Assembly: GCA_964615095.1 (NCBI GenBank)
Contig: CAZTPX010000004.1
Span: 89,149 to 153,148 of the forward strand
DNA: 64,000 bases
Source: JANXQG01 sp964615095
GTDB taxonomy: Bacteria; Planctomycetota; Planctomycetia; Pirellulales; Thermoguttaceae
Direction of reading: 5' to 3'
Shown here: piece after piece, positions 25,796 through 33,532 of the stretch
Layout of the letters: each line of letters begins with the position of its first letter
Numbering within the stretch: position 1 is the stretch's first letter
The notes under the pieces: generated by a model
Database searches by the model: none
The model's input: only the letters and a program-made list of their open reading frames with translations
What the model was told of the DNA's origin: nothing
Position numbers and translations under genes: made by a program

Positions 25796-25932
25796 GTTCC
25801 CCCGGCCTCGTGAGACCACTGAAAAAGTCTTGCGGGAACACAACACATAGTACTCAGTACTGAGCACTCAGTACTACATCTTGTACGCGCCTCGACTTTT
25901 TCAGCGGTCTCACAGGGCCGACGGGGACGTTT
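25796..25932. repeat. TACTCAGTACT repeat, copy 1 (partner at 36239-36376)
   Basis: Outer inverted arms GTGAGACCACTGAAAAAGTC (25811-25830) and GACTTTTTCAGCGGTCTCAC (25894-25913) enclose a short repeat built on TACTCAGTACTGAGCACTCA. It is followed by GGGCCGACGGGGACGTTTA. The partner at 36239-36376 is in the same orientation and matches along its whole length with scattered changes. The remainder of the gap up to 26089 shows no gene. Confidence 0.88.
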
Positions 25933-26089
25933 ACAGTCTGAGTATCTTAAAGCGAGCGGTCCCTCCACCTGCCGCCACTCAAGCCACCTTGGGCAACGCT
26001 GCGGCGGCGTTGTTGACGCCCTGTCGGCTTGCATGCCATAATAACGCGTACTGTCGTCTATCGCTTCGCCCGTGGAAAGGAATCAGACC

Positions 26090-26434
26090 ATGCAACGTCC
26101 TTTCGTAAGTCTCGCGGCCGTTTTTCTGGGTTTCCTTCCATTCGCGGCCGATCTTCATGCGCAAGATGCGGCAGAGCACCTAAAAAACGCCAAGGCTTGG
26201 CTGGACAAACGCGAGTATGACAAGGCCATCGCTGAGTGCGATCACGCCTTGGCGCGCGATCCTAAATCAGCCGAAGCGTACAACACTCGCGGCCGGGCTT
26301 GGATGCAACAGGGCGAAATTGACAGAGCCCTCGCCGACTGCAACAAGGCCCTGGAAATTTGGCTCTTCCGCTCTTCGGTGCCAATGCCCGCTGGAGTCCC
26401 GCCTTCAGGCGGAATCGGGCGGAATTCCGCCTGA
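26090..26434 (+). pseudogene. TPR protein cut short by a repeat element
   Basis: The ATG at 26090, with AAGGA 8 nt upstream, opens a signal peptide (MQRPFVSLAAVFLGFLPFAA, cut after LHAQ) and about two TPR units (AAEHLKNAKAWLDKREYDKA, EAYNTRGRAWMQQGEIDRAL). At about 26356, after NKALEI, the frame enters the palindromic element at 26362-26505 and ends in 22 codons of repeat sequence (FRSSVPMPAGVPPSGGIG). No TPR code resumes behind the element, so the 3' part has been lost. A 114-residue product may still be made. Confidence 0.75.
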
Positions 26435-26505
26435 AGGCGGGACTCCAGCGCACAGTCGCCAGTCCGGTCTGCACACAAGAGCGGAAGTGCCGGGAAATTT
26501 TCTTC
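26362..26505. repeat. palindromic repeat element, copy 2 (inverted relative to 10852-10990)
   Basis: Perfect 27-bp arms at 26389-26415 and 26424-26450 with an 8-nt loop; the arms are the same sequence as at 10896-10956. The flanks CCAGTCCGGTCTGC and AAGAGCGGAAG match the complement of the other copy's left flank. It forms the 3' end of the truncated TPR gene. The gap 26506-26719 that follows holds no gene. Confidence 0.88.
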
Positions 26506-26719
26506 GCGGTGCTTGACATGCCCATGCCGCCTGTTTAGTCTGGATCGAGTCCTGCCTACCAAAACACCCCCCAACCCCGTTCCCCAAACCAGTCCCGGCC
26601 GAGCGCTGGCATGCGTTTAGGGCGATCCATACCTTCCGCGGCTTGTAACGGCACGAAATGCCACACCCGGCGGGAAATCGTATCAATTCGAACCGTTCGC
26701 AGTAAAAAGAGGAAATTCC

Positions 26720-27967
26720 ATGGCAAACAAGCAGTTGCGAGTCAATCGGCGGTTGTTTCTGAAAGGGGCGGCAGCGGTGGCGGCCCCGCTGGTCATCCCC
26801 GCTTCGGTCTTCGGCGCTGAAGGACGCCCGGCCCCCAGCAATCGAATCACGATGGGCTTTGTGGGCGTGGGTGGCCAGGGCAGCGGCGACATGGGCGGTT
26901 TCATGGGCTTCCCGGAAGTCCAGAACGTGGCCGTCTGCGATGTCGACTCGCGCGCCCGCCTGCGCGCCAAGCGGGCGGCCGAGCAGCGTTACGCCCAGGA
27001 CAAGGCCAGCGGCGTCTACAAGGGCTGCACCGACTACAACGACTTCCGCGATCTGTGCGCGCGGCCGGATATCGACGCCGTCTTCTGCGCCACGCCTGAC
27101 CACTGGCATGCCCTGGTGACCTGCGAGGCGATGCGCAACGGCAAGGATGTCTACTGCGAGAAACCGGAGACGCTGACGGTCCGCGAAGGGCGGATCATGG
27201 TCGAAACGGCCCGTCGCTACGGCCGCGTGTTCTCCGGTGGAAGCCAACGCGTGTGGGAAGACTACAACTGGTACCATCGCATGCTGTGGGCGGGTGCGGT
27301 GGGCGAGTTGCAAGAGATCTGGGTCGATATCGGCGGCCCCTCCGGCGAGATGGTCTGCCCGGCCGAACCGGTGCCGGAAGGCATGGATTGGGATCTCTGG
27401 CTGGGGCCGGCACCCTGGCGGCCGTACAACAAGGCCTATCATCCGTTCAATTGGCGGGGTTGCCGCGACTTCTCCGGCGGCGGCATGACCGACTGGGGCG
27501 CCCATCACATCGGCGGCGCCCTGTTTGCCAGCCAGTTGTACGATAAGAGCCTGCCGATCGAGGTGATCCCGCCCGACGGCAAGCAGGGCCTGACGTTCAA
27601 ATACGCCAACGGCGTGCAGATGCACTTAGGCGGGACCTGGGGCGGCGGTCCCCTGGCGTTCAAGGGCACACTGGGCGAGGTTCCCGACCGCCGCAAGCCG
27701 CGTACCGCGCCGCCTGCGATCAACATCCCCAACTACAAGGGAAACGGCGGCATCTTCGGCGACTTCCTGTATTGCGTCAAGACTCGCGAACGGCCCTTCC
27801 GCGACATCGAGCGCGCTCACCATACCGTTGCCACCTGCCACCTGGCAAATATCGTATTCTGGCTCGGTCGCGGGCTGAAATTCGACCCCGTGAAAGAGCA
27901 GGTTGTCGGCGACGAAGAAGCCAACCGTTGGATCGACCGGCCGAAGCGTGCCCCCTGGGTGCTGTAA
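26720..27967 (+). CDS. Gfo/Idh/MocA-family dehydrogenase with twin-arginine signal
   Basis: 415 residues; AGAGGAAA 6 nt before the ATG. The signal is NRRLFLKGAAAVAAPLVIPA with twin arginines at 9-10. The NAD domain begins RITMGFVGVGGQGSG; the conserved DVYCEKPETLTV segment carries the catalytic-site Lys, and the C-terminal alpha/beta domain has NWRGCRDFSGGGMTDWGAHH, the metal- or substrate-site stretch of the large planctomycete subgroup. It is exported folded, probably with bound NAD(P). The HEAT-repeat gene starts 36 bp downstream on the same strand, so the two form an operon. It is not closely related to the dehydrogenase at 7641. Confidence 0.92.
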   Translation: MANKQLRVNRRLFLKGAAAVAAPLVIPASVFGAEGRPAPSNRITMGFVGVGGQGSGDMGGFMGFPEVQNVAVCDVDSRARLRAKRAAEQRYAQDKASGVYKGCTDYNDFRDLCARPDIDAVFCATPDHWHALVTCEAMRNGKDVYCEKPETLTVREGRIMVETARRYGRVFSGGSQRVWEDYNWYHRMLWAGAVGELQEIWVDIGGPSGEMVCPAEPVPEGMDWDLWLGPAPWRPYNKAYHPFNWRGCRDFSGGGMTDWGAHHIGGALFASQLYDKSLPIEVIPPDGKQGLTFKYANGVQMHLGGTWGGGPLAFKGTLGEVPDRRKPRTAPPAINIPNYKGNGGIFGDFLYCVKTRERPFRDIERAHHTVATCHLANIVFWLGRGLKFDPVKEQVVGDEEANRWIDRPKRAPWVL

Positions 27968-28003
27968 CATCAAACAAGACTCTCCGTGTGAAAGGATATT
28001 CGT

Positions 28004-30163
28004 ATGAAGTTCTACTACGTCGCGCTGTTGACCGGACTCCTCCTGGGAAACACCGTACTCCAAGCGGCTGAGACGCCCAATATCGGCGAAATCACCCAGG
28101 AACTCAGCGGCGAGAGACCTCAGAAGCCGCGATCGGCCGCCCAACTCGATACGGCATATACGCTCGTGCTGACGCCTCTGCTGCCGGACATGGGCAGCGA
28201 GGACCCCGGTCGCCGCAACGGCGCCCAGTCGGTCATCGAGCGCATCGCCTTTCGGGCCAGTCGCCCGGGTGCGGAAGCCGAGCGGGCTGCATGCTCCAAA
28301 GCCATCGCCGCCGCGCTGACGCCCCGCGCGGGACCGCTGGCCCGTGTCTGGCTGCTCCGGCAACTCGAGCGGATCGGTCGCGAAGAGGCGGTTCCCCAGG
28401 TTGCCGCCATGTTGACCGACGGCAACGCGAACGTGCGTGAATCGGCCCGCCGGGCCTTGCAGAAGAACCCGGCCAAGGACGCCAATGCCGCGCTGCAGAA
28501 GGCGCTCGGCTCGGCCGACACCGCCTGGCGTGCGGCACTGTTAAATGCCCTGGGGCAGCGCCGCGATCCGTCGAACCTGAACATCCTCGTGCAGGCGTGC
28601 GCTACGGACAACGACGATGTCCGCATGGCCGCCCTGGTGGGGCTGGCCAATCTTGCCGATAAATCGGCCGCCGCGCCGATCGTCTCGGCGATGGCCAAGG
28701 GCGGGCCGCGTGCGCAGCGCCTGGCCGCCGATTGTTATCTCCGCCTGGCCGAAACACTGGCAGCCGCCGGCGACAAGGCAGCAGCGTTGAGTCTTTACAA
28801 GAACATGCTTTCCCGCGAAGGCCATCTCAAGTGCGCGGCGCTGATTGGTATCGGCCGCTGCGGAAGCGCCAGCGACCTGCCGACGCTGCTGGATGCCCTG
28901 GCCGACCAGGACGTCAAGGTCCGCGGCGCGTGCGTCGAGGCCTTCAGCCTCTTCCAGGGCGAGGAGGCGACCGCGGCCCTGGTCGCCCGCATGCAGACGC
29001 CCAATCCAAAAACAAAGCTGGCGGTGCTGCAGGCCCTCGCCCGTCGTGGACGGAAGACTACCATGCCCGTATTCATGGCCGCCGCGCAGGACGCGGATGG
29101 GGCGGTACGGGTGGCGGCGATTGTCGGGCTGGGCACGGTCGGCAATGCGGACACAGTCCCGCTGTTGTTGAAGGCCGCCACGACGTCGGGCGTGGTGCAG
29201 GAAGCCGCGCGACAAAGCCTCCAGGCACTCGTCGGCGCCCAGGTCAGTTGCGAGGTCCTCACCGCGATCGGGGACAAGGATGCGAAGATCCGCGTCGAGG
29301 CGGTCCGCGCCGTATCGGCCCGCCACATAGTGGCTGCCACGCCAATGCTGCTCAAAGCGGCCGAGGACGCGGATGCCAACGTGCGGCACGAAGCGCTCAG
29401 GGCCCTGGGCGTGGTAGCGCCCAGCAGCGCCCTGGCGCCGCTGGCCGCGGTACTCGTCCGGGCAACGGACGACGGAGCCCGTAGCGAGGCGGCCAACGCG
29501 TTGGTGAACATCGCCACGCGCGATGCGGACATCGAGGGCCGCTCCGAACCAGTGCTGGCGGCGCTGGCCTCTGCTCACGGCGCGGCGGAGTTTTCGCTGC
29601 TGGGTGTGCTGGGGCGGATTGGCGGCAAGAAATCGCTCGACGGTGTGCGCGCGGCCGTCCGGGAGCAGGACGAGAAGGTCAAGGACGCCGCCGTGCATGC
29701 GCTGATCGAGTGGCCCGACGCCCTGGCGGCCGACGATCTGCTGGTCCTGGCCAAGACCTCCGCCAACGAGACCCACCGGGTATTGGCCACCCGCGGCTAC
29801 ATCCGCGTGTGTGCCATTCGCTGCCCCCGGCCCGATGCCGAAACGGCCAAACTGCTCGTCGCCGGACTGGAGGTTGCCAAGCGGCCCGAAGAGAAGTGGC
29901 AGGCCCTCAGTGCGCTGGGCGAAGTCCGCGACATTCTTGCCCTGCAGGCCGCAATGCGCTGCATGGGTGACGCAGCCCTGCGCGAAGAGGCGGCCGTGGC
30001 CGCCGTCCGTATCGGTCGCGATATCTGGAACGATCATCCCCAGGCCGTGAAAGATGCCATGCGGAAGGCGATCGAGGTTTCCAAGAATCAGGACCTCAAG
30101 CGGGACGCCAAAGAGGCGCTGGGCCGCGCCGAACAGAAGCTAAAGGAAGCCAAGCCGAAGTAG
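28004..30163 (+). CDS. secreted HEAT-repeat protein
   Basis: 719 residues with AAAGGA 8 nt before the ATG. A signal peptide (MKFYYVALLTGLLLGNTVLQ, cut after AA) is followed almost entirely by helical HEAT/PBS-lyase-type repeats of about 30-38 residues, for example VPQVAAMLTDGNANVRESAR, LPTLLDALADQDVKVRGACV and TPMLLKAAEDADANVRHEAL. Such proteins are binding scaffolds. In Planctomycetes they often accompany exported oxidoreductases and heme proteins; here it is in an operon with the dehydrogenase at 26720, so a partner or chaperone role is likely. No enzyme or heme motif was seen. Confidence 0.88.
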   Translation: MKFYYVALLTGLLLGNTVLQAAETPNIGEITQELSGERPQKPRSAAQLDTAYTLVLTPLLPDMGSEDPGRRNGAQSVIERIAFRASRPGAEAERAACSKAIAAALTPRAGPLARVWLLRQLERIGREEAVPQVAAMLTDGNANVRESARRALQKNPAKDANAALQKALGSADTAWRAALLNALGQRRDPSNLNILVQACATDNDDVRMAALVGLANLADKSAAAPIVSAMAKGGPRAQRLAADCYLRLAETLAAAGDKAAALSLYKNMLSREGHLKCAALIGIGRCGSASDLPTLLDALADQDVKVRGACVEAFSLFQGEEATAALVARMQTPNPKTKLAVLQALARRGRKTTMPVFMAAAQDADGAVRVAAIVGLGTVGNADTVPLLLKAATTSGVVQEAARQSLQALVGAQVSCEVLTAIGDKDAKIRVEAVRAVSARHIVAATPMLLKAAEDADANVRHEALRALGVVAPSSALAPLAAVLVRATDDGARSEAANALVNIATRDADIEGRSEPVLAALASAHGAAEFSLLGVLGRIGGKKSLDGVRAAVREQDEKVKDAAVHALIEWPDALAADDLLVLAKTSANETHRVLATRGYIRVCAIRCPRPDAETAKLLVAGLEVAKRPEEKWQALSALGEVRDILALQAAMRCMGDAALREEAAVAAVRIGRDIWNDHPQAVKDAMRKAIEVSKNQDLKRDAKEALGRAEQKLKEAKPK

Positions 30164-30204
30164 GGCTGGCTGGGGAACAACTTCAGTGTTCGTAACTATT
30201 TAGC

Positions 30205-30345
30205 GGAATGAAGAAGACGACCCCTGCCAGCTTGCGGTCTGTCGATTTAGTCAGGAAACGGCATCTCGTCCCCGCTGGGGCAAGCCCAGCGGGGGCGGGA
30301 CTAAACCGACAAACCGCAAGCAGGCTGGGGTCTGTTTCTCCTCCG
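30205..30345. repeat. large imperfect palindrome behind the HEAT gene
   Basis: Outer arms: GACCCCTGCCAGCTTGCGGT...GATTTAGTC (about 30218-30253) against GACTAAACCGAC...CCGCAAGCAGGCTGGGGTC (about 30299-30332). An inner GTCCCCGCTGGGGC / GCCCAGCGGGGGC hairpin sits at the centre. It lies between convergent genes and could stop transcription from both sides. Confidence 0.8.
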
Positions 30346-30350
30346 CGCCA

Positions 30351-32036
30351 TCAGGCCGCCTCGGCGGCATGCTCCTCGCTGCTCAGAGCTTCGTCGCTAT
30401 AGGCCGCGGCCAGCGGGTCGTTCTGGATCCGCTTCCGCAAAAGCTCAAGCCAGATCCAGTATGCGCCTAACCCCAGGGTCGTGGACACGATTTCCCACGC
30501 GCGCCGAACATAGTAGAGCAAAGGGTTGTCGGGGGGCGAACCGGGACGCCGCGAGGCCCGGACCTTGCGCCGCACGAGGCCGGCTTGAAGTGGATGCACT
30601 TTCTCGAAGCGATAGCTACCGTAGTAGACCATGATCGCGGCGGTCAAATGGCTCATGCCCGCCCCGCCCGCCGCGGCCCGGCGTAACAGCGTCTCGACGT
30701 GCTCTGGGCTGTAGTACAGACGCCAGGCCTGGCGATAGATGTCGGTCCACTCCCGCGTGCTCATTCGGGCGTGATGCATCGTTACGCGCTCCACGTCGTA
30801 GCGATTCAGGTCGGGGTCCATCCACTGGCCTCGCTCGTGCATCGCCTTGTGGTCGGCCGAACCGGGCAGTGGGGTCAAGACGAAGAACTCCAGGATATCA
30901 ATGGGCAGCTCCCGCTGGATCGTGGCGATGTCGCGGCGGATGGACTCCGGCGTATCGGCCGGGAAGCCCAGGATGTAGCCGGCATAGGTGACTACGTGCC
31001 GTGCGCGCCAGGCCTGCAGCATGGCCCGATACTCATGCACCTGGTTCTGCCGCTTCCGCGCGGCCGCCAGATTCTCCGGATTGATGCTCTCCAGACCCAA
31101 AAACACGCGGGTGCAGCCGGCGCGGCAGGCCTTGTCGATGAAGCCCGGGATCTTGTGGCACATCATGTCCACTTGCATAGTGAACTTGATGCGGATTCCG
31201 TCACGCTCGCCCAGCGTGATGAGCCGGTCGAAGATCGCTTCCCAATTCTTGTTTCGCGCCAGGTTGTCGTCTGTGATGAAGAAGCGGCGGACGCCCTGGG
31301 CCACGTTCGCGCGAATGAGCTGCTCGACGTCGTCGGCGCTCCGCCAGCGCGACTTGCGGCCCTGCACGTTGATGATCGTGCAGAAGCTGCACTCGAAGGG
31401 GCAGCCGCGGCCGGCGTCGAACGGGGCGTAGAACATCGTGCGCATGGCGTGCTGTCGCGGCAAAAACGGCGTGACTTGGCCCTGCAGGTCCGGAAGCTCT
31501 TTGAGATGGTTATAGATCGGCTGCAAGCGACCGGCGAGGGCGTCGGCCAGAAGTTGCTCCATGTGGCCTTCGGCCTCGCCGGCAAAGAGCGTCACTCCCA
31601 GTTCTTGCAACACGCGCAGTTCCTCGGGCATTTCCGCGAGCATGGCCAGGCAGCCACTCACGTGAAAACCGCCGATGGCCACCGAAACACCCTCGTCGCG
31701 GAACTGCCGGGCCAGATCGGTGGCCCGGGCGAACTGGTTCGTCTGCACGCCGGCCAGGATGATCAATCCCCGGCCGCCCGCGGCGCAGATGCGGCGCGCG
31801 ATCTTGCGCACCGGAATGACCGTGTAGGTTTCGTCGTACGTGCTGATCACCAGGTCGAGGTCTTCACCCAGCGCGCGGCGCTGCCCGACGTCCTGGGCCA
31901 AGGCGTTGAGGCAGGCCAAGGAATTGGACGGCACGAAGGCCCAACGCCACTGGATGACGTAGCCCTCTTCGTCGTAGTGCGACGGTTTGATGATCTCAAC
32001 GTAGAACTTTTCGCGTCCAACTTGCCGATTTGCCAT
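30351..32036 (-). CDS. radical SAM protein with B12-binding-type N-terminal domain
   Basis: 561 residues from the ATG at 32036 (MANRQVGREKFYVEIIKPSH) with a weak AGGG upstream; an in-frame ATG at 32078 would add 14. The N-terminal 190 residues have the alpha/beta layout of cobalamin-binding domains (GLIILAGVQTNQF, VAIGGFHVSG) but no D-x-H-x-x-G cobalt ligand. The radical SAM domain has GRGCPFECSFCTIINVQG (C-x3-C-x2-C), then FFITDDNLARNK, RVFLGLESINP and YILGFPADTPESI, all standard for this class. The last 100 residues are helical, with a hydrophobic stretch (IVSTTLGLGAYWIWLELL) that could anchor to the membrane, as in hopanoid- or lipid-modifying relatives. Substrate unknown. Confidence 0.87.
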   Translation of the reverse strand: MANRQVGREKFYVEIIKPSHYDEEGYVIQWRWAFVPSNSLACLNALAQDVGQRRALGEDLDLVISTYDETYTVIPVRKIARRICAAGGRGLIILAGVQTNQFARATDLARQFRDEGVSVAIGGFHVSGCLAMLAEMPEELRVLQELGVTLFAGEAEGHMEQLLADALAGRLQPIYNHLKELPDLQGQVTPFLPRQHAMRTMFYAPFDAGRGCPFECSFCTIINVQGRKSRWRSADDVEQLIRANVAQGVRRFFITDDNLARNKNWEAIFDRLITLGERDGIRIKFTMQVDMMCHKIPGFIDKACRAGCTRVFLGLESINPENLAAARKRQNQVHEYRAMLQAWRARHVVTYAGYILGFPADTPESIRRDIATIQRELPIDILEFFVLTPLPGSADHKAMHERGQWMDPDLNRYDVERVTMHHARMSTREWTDIYRQAWRLYYSPEHVETLLRRAAAGGAGMSHLTAAIMVYYGSYRFEKVHPLQAGLVRRKVRASRRPGSPPDNPLLYYVRRAWEIVSTTLGLGAYWIWLELLRKRIQNDPLAAAYSDEALSSEEHAAEAA

Positions 32037-32386
32037 GTCTGTACCCTGAAGACCGTTCTCTGGTTGAGCAAAGAACACAGAGGACCGTTAAGCCGTTTTC
32101 GGACGGTGTCACGCGCGCGTATCGAAAAGCCAGGAAAACCGGGTGGTTGCGCACCGCTACTATCACTACAACATAAATAATCGGTAAACTTTACCCATTT
32201 CTCCAACTTAATTGCCACATGTCTATCGTAGGCCGATCTCTCTAGACTACGGGCCACGATTCCGTCGACGACTACCGTTTGTGGCCTGGTTGGTGGCAAC
32301 CGAAGTGATGGCCGAGTGCGGCCGGCCCGACCTCCCGCTGGTGAGCGGTGTTTTCCTGAATGACCGCAGGATTATGTATGGCCACG
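32037..32386. other. divergent gap before the MNT-HEPN genes
   Basis: It must hold the promoter of the radical SAM gene on the minus strand. A perfect GGTAAA-C-TTTACC palindrome lies at 32183-32195. A plus-strand frame in phase with the MNT gene is open from 32212, but its N-terminal 68 residues have no ribosome-binding site and no resemblance to anything. No separate gene is seen. Confidence 0.4.
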
Positions 32387-32408
32387 CCATACGATCGTAT
32401 GGTATAAT
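32387..32408 (+). promoter_or_regulatory. operator palindrome and extended -10 of the MNT-HEPN operon
   Basis: CCATACGATCGTATGG (32387-32402) is a perfect 16-bp palindrome. It runs straight into TATAAT (32403-32408), and TGG before it makes an extended -10. The ATG of the MNT gene is at 32416, 7 bp after the -10, so transcription should start at or next to the A of the ATG, giving a leaderless mRNA. A repressor bound to the palindrome would block RNA polymerase; the gene's own winged-helix domain is the obvious candidate. Confidence 0.6.
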
Positions 32409-32415
32409 CGAACAA

Positions 32416-33003
32416 ATGAACCTATTGGCGCAACTAATCTGTTCGCGTGCAAGAGCGGAGATTTTTCGCGTCCTGTTCGGCCTGCACAGGGGTGAGGTCC
32501 ACTTGCGGGAGATTCAACGTCGGACCGGTTTTGCGCTCGGGACGGTGCGTCAGGACGTCGAAAAACTCGCGAAAGTCGGGCTGCTGACCCGGCGAAAGGA
32601 CAGTAATCGTGTTTATTATGCGGCCAATGAAACGCATCCGCTCGTTAACGACATCCGCCAACTCGTGCTCAAGACGGTCGGACTAACCGACGTGCTGGCC
32701 GAATCGCTCGCGGATGATCGGATCCGTTGTGCGTTGGTGTTTGGATCGGTGGCCGCGGGAACGGCGGGCGCGGAAAGCGATGTCGATCTTCTGGTGGTCG
32801 GCGATATCGGGCTGCGGAAGCTATCGGAACTTCTCGCGGGTGTGGGCGACCAACTTGGCCGCGAGATCAACCCCTGCGTGTTGAGTCCGGCCGAATTCGC
32901 CAAACGCGTTCGCGCCAAGGAACATTTCGTGACTTCGGTAATGGGTTCCGCGAAGGTTTTTGTGAAAGGTTCGCAGCGTGAGCTTGGCGCAATGGCAGAA
33001 TAA
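32416..33003 (+). CDS. winged-helix/MNT nucleotidyltransferase fusion (antitoxin-like)
   Basis: 195 residues from the ATG at 32416, chosen because a consensus TATAAT ends 7 bp before it. Residues 1-75 are an ArsR/MarR-type winged helix (EVHLREIQRRTGFALGTVRQ, then the wing LLTRRKDSNRVYYAA). Residues 100-170 are a minimal nucleotidyltransferase: GS at 110-111 and the metal pair D122/D124 in ESDVDLLVVG. MNT proteins of the MntA kind attach AMP to a HEPN partner and so silence it; fusion to a DNA-binding domain suggests it also controls its own operon. The HEPN gene overlaps its end by 26 bp. A role as resistance-type NTase is less likely given the pair. Confidence 0.8.
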   Translation: MNLLAQLICSRARAEIFRVLFGLHRGEVHLREIQRRTGFALGTVRQDVEKLAKVGLLTRRKDSNRVYYAANETHPLVNDIRQLVLKTVGLTDVLAESLADDRIRCALVFGSVAAGTAGAESDVDLLVVGDIGLRKLSELLAGVGDQLGREINPCVLSPAEFAKRVRAKEHFVTSVMGSAKVFVKGSQRELGAMAE

Positions 33004-33418
33004 TGGTTGGCTCAGGCCGCATGCGACCAGCCGTGAAGAAATCGGCAATCTACTAGGCATCGCGCATCGCGATCTGTCAGACGCGCGGAGCCAGGAGATT
33101 TCCGACGACTGGCGTTTTGGTATTGCATACAATGCCGCGCTGAAGCTCTGCACAGCTTTGCTGTACGCCGAGGGATATCGGCCGACACACTCGCAGGCCC
33201 ATTACCGTGCTCTCCAGTCGCTTCCTTTGATCCTGGGCGCGGAGCGCGCGGCAGATGCGGTCTATCTGGAAGCCTGCCGCGTAAAGCGCAACACGGTCGA
33301 ATACGATTATGTGGGTGGAGCTACCGATGCGGACGCGGATGAACTGATAGAGTTCACCGAGTCTTTGGAGCGGAATGTTCTTCAGTGGCTTGCCGAGCGA
33401 CACCCAGAACTAGTGTAG
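32978..33418 (+). CDS. HEPN-domain protein (toxin-like partner of the MNT gene)
   Basis: 146 residues starting at a GTG with AAAGG about 9 nt upstream. It is all-helical, with the HEPN pattern: a helix around DWRFGIAYNAALKLCTALLY and a late helix with R104-N-T-V-E-Y109-D-Y111. In HepT toxins the active site is R-x4-H-x-Y; here the His position is Tyr, so the RNase site is altered or absent while the Tyr that MntA would adenylylate is kept. It may bind RNA without cutting it, or belong to a different HEPN branch. It overlaps the MNT gene and is surely co-translated with it. Confidence 0.72.
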   Translation: MSLAQWQNNGWLRPHATSREEIGNLLGIAHRDLSDARSQEISDDWRFGIAYNAALKLCTALLYAEGYRPTHSQAHYRALQSLPLILGAERAADAVYLEACRVKRNTVEYDYVGGATDADADELIEFTESLERNVLQWLAERHPELV

Positions 33419-33520
33419 TTCGTCCCCGGCAGTATTAAGGCGCGCGGGTGGCGACACCGCGTGCAGCCAATCGTCGGGAGCTAATGGACCGGAATTTTAG
33501 GCGGGGCACTCGTGACCGGC

Positions 33521-33526
33521 TATAAT
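33521..33526 (+). promoter_or_regulatory. TATAAT -10 of a second leaderless gene
   Basis: TATAAT ends 6 bp before the ATG at 33533, so the transcript should begin at or within a base of the start codon. No good -35 is seen 16-18 bp upstream. The region 33419-33520 has no other feature. Confidence 0.5.
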
Positions 33527-33532
33527 AATGCG

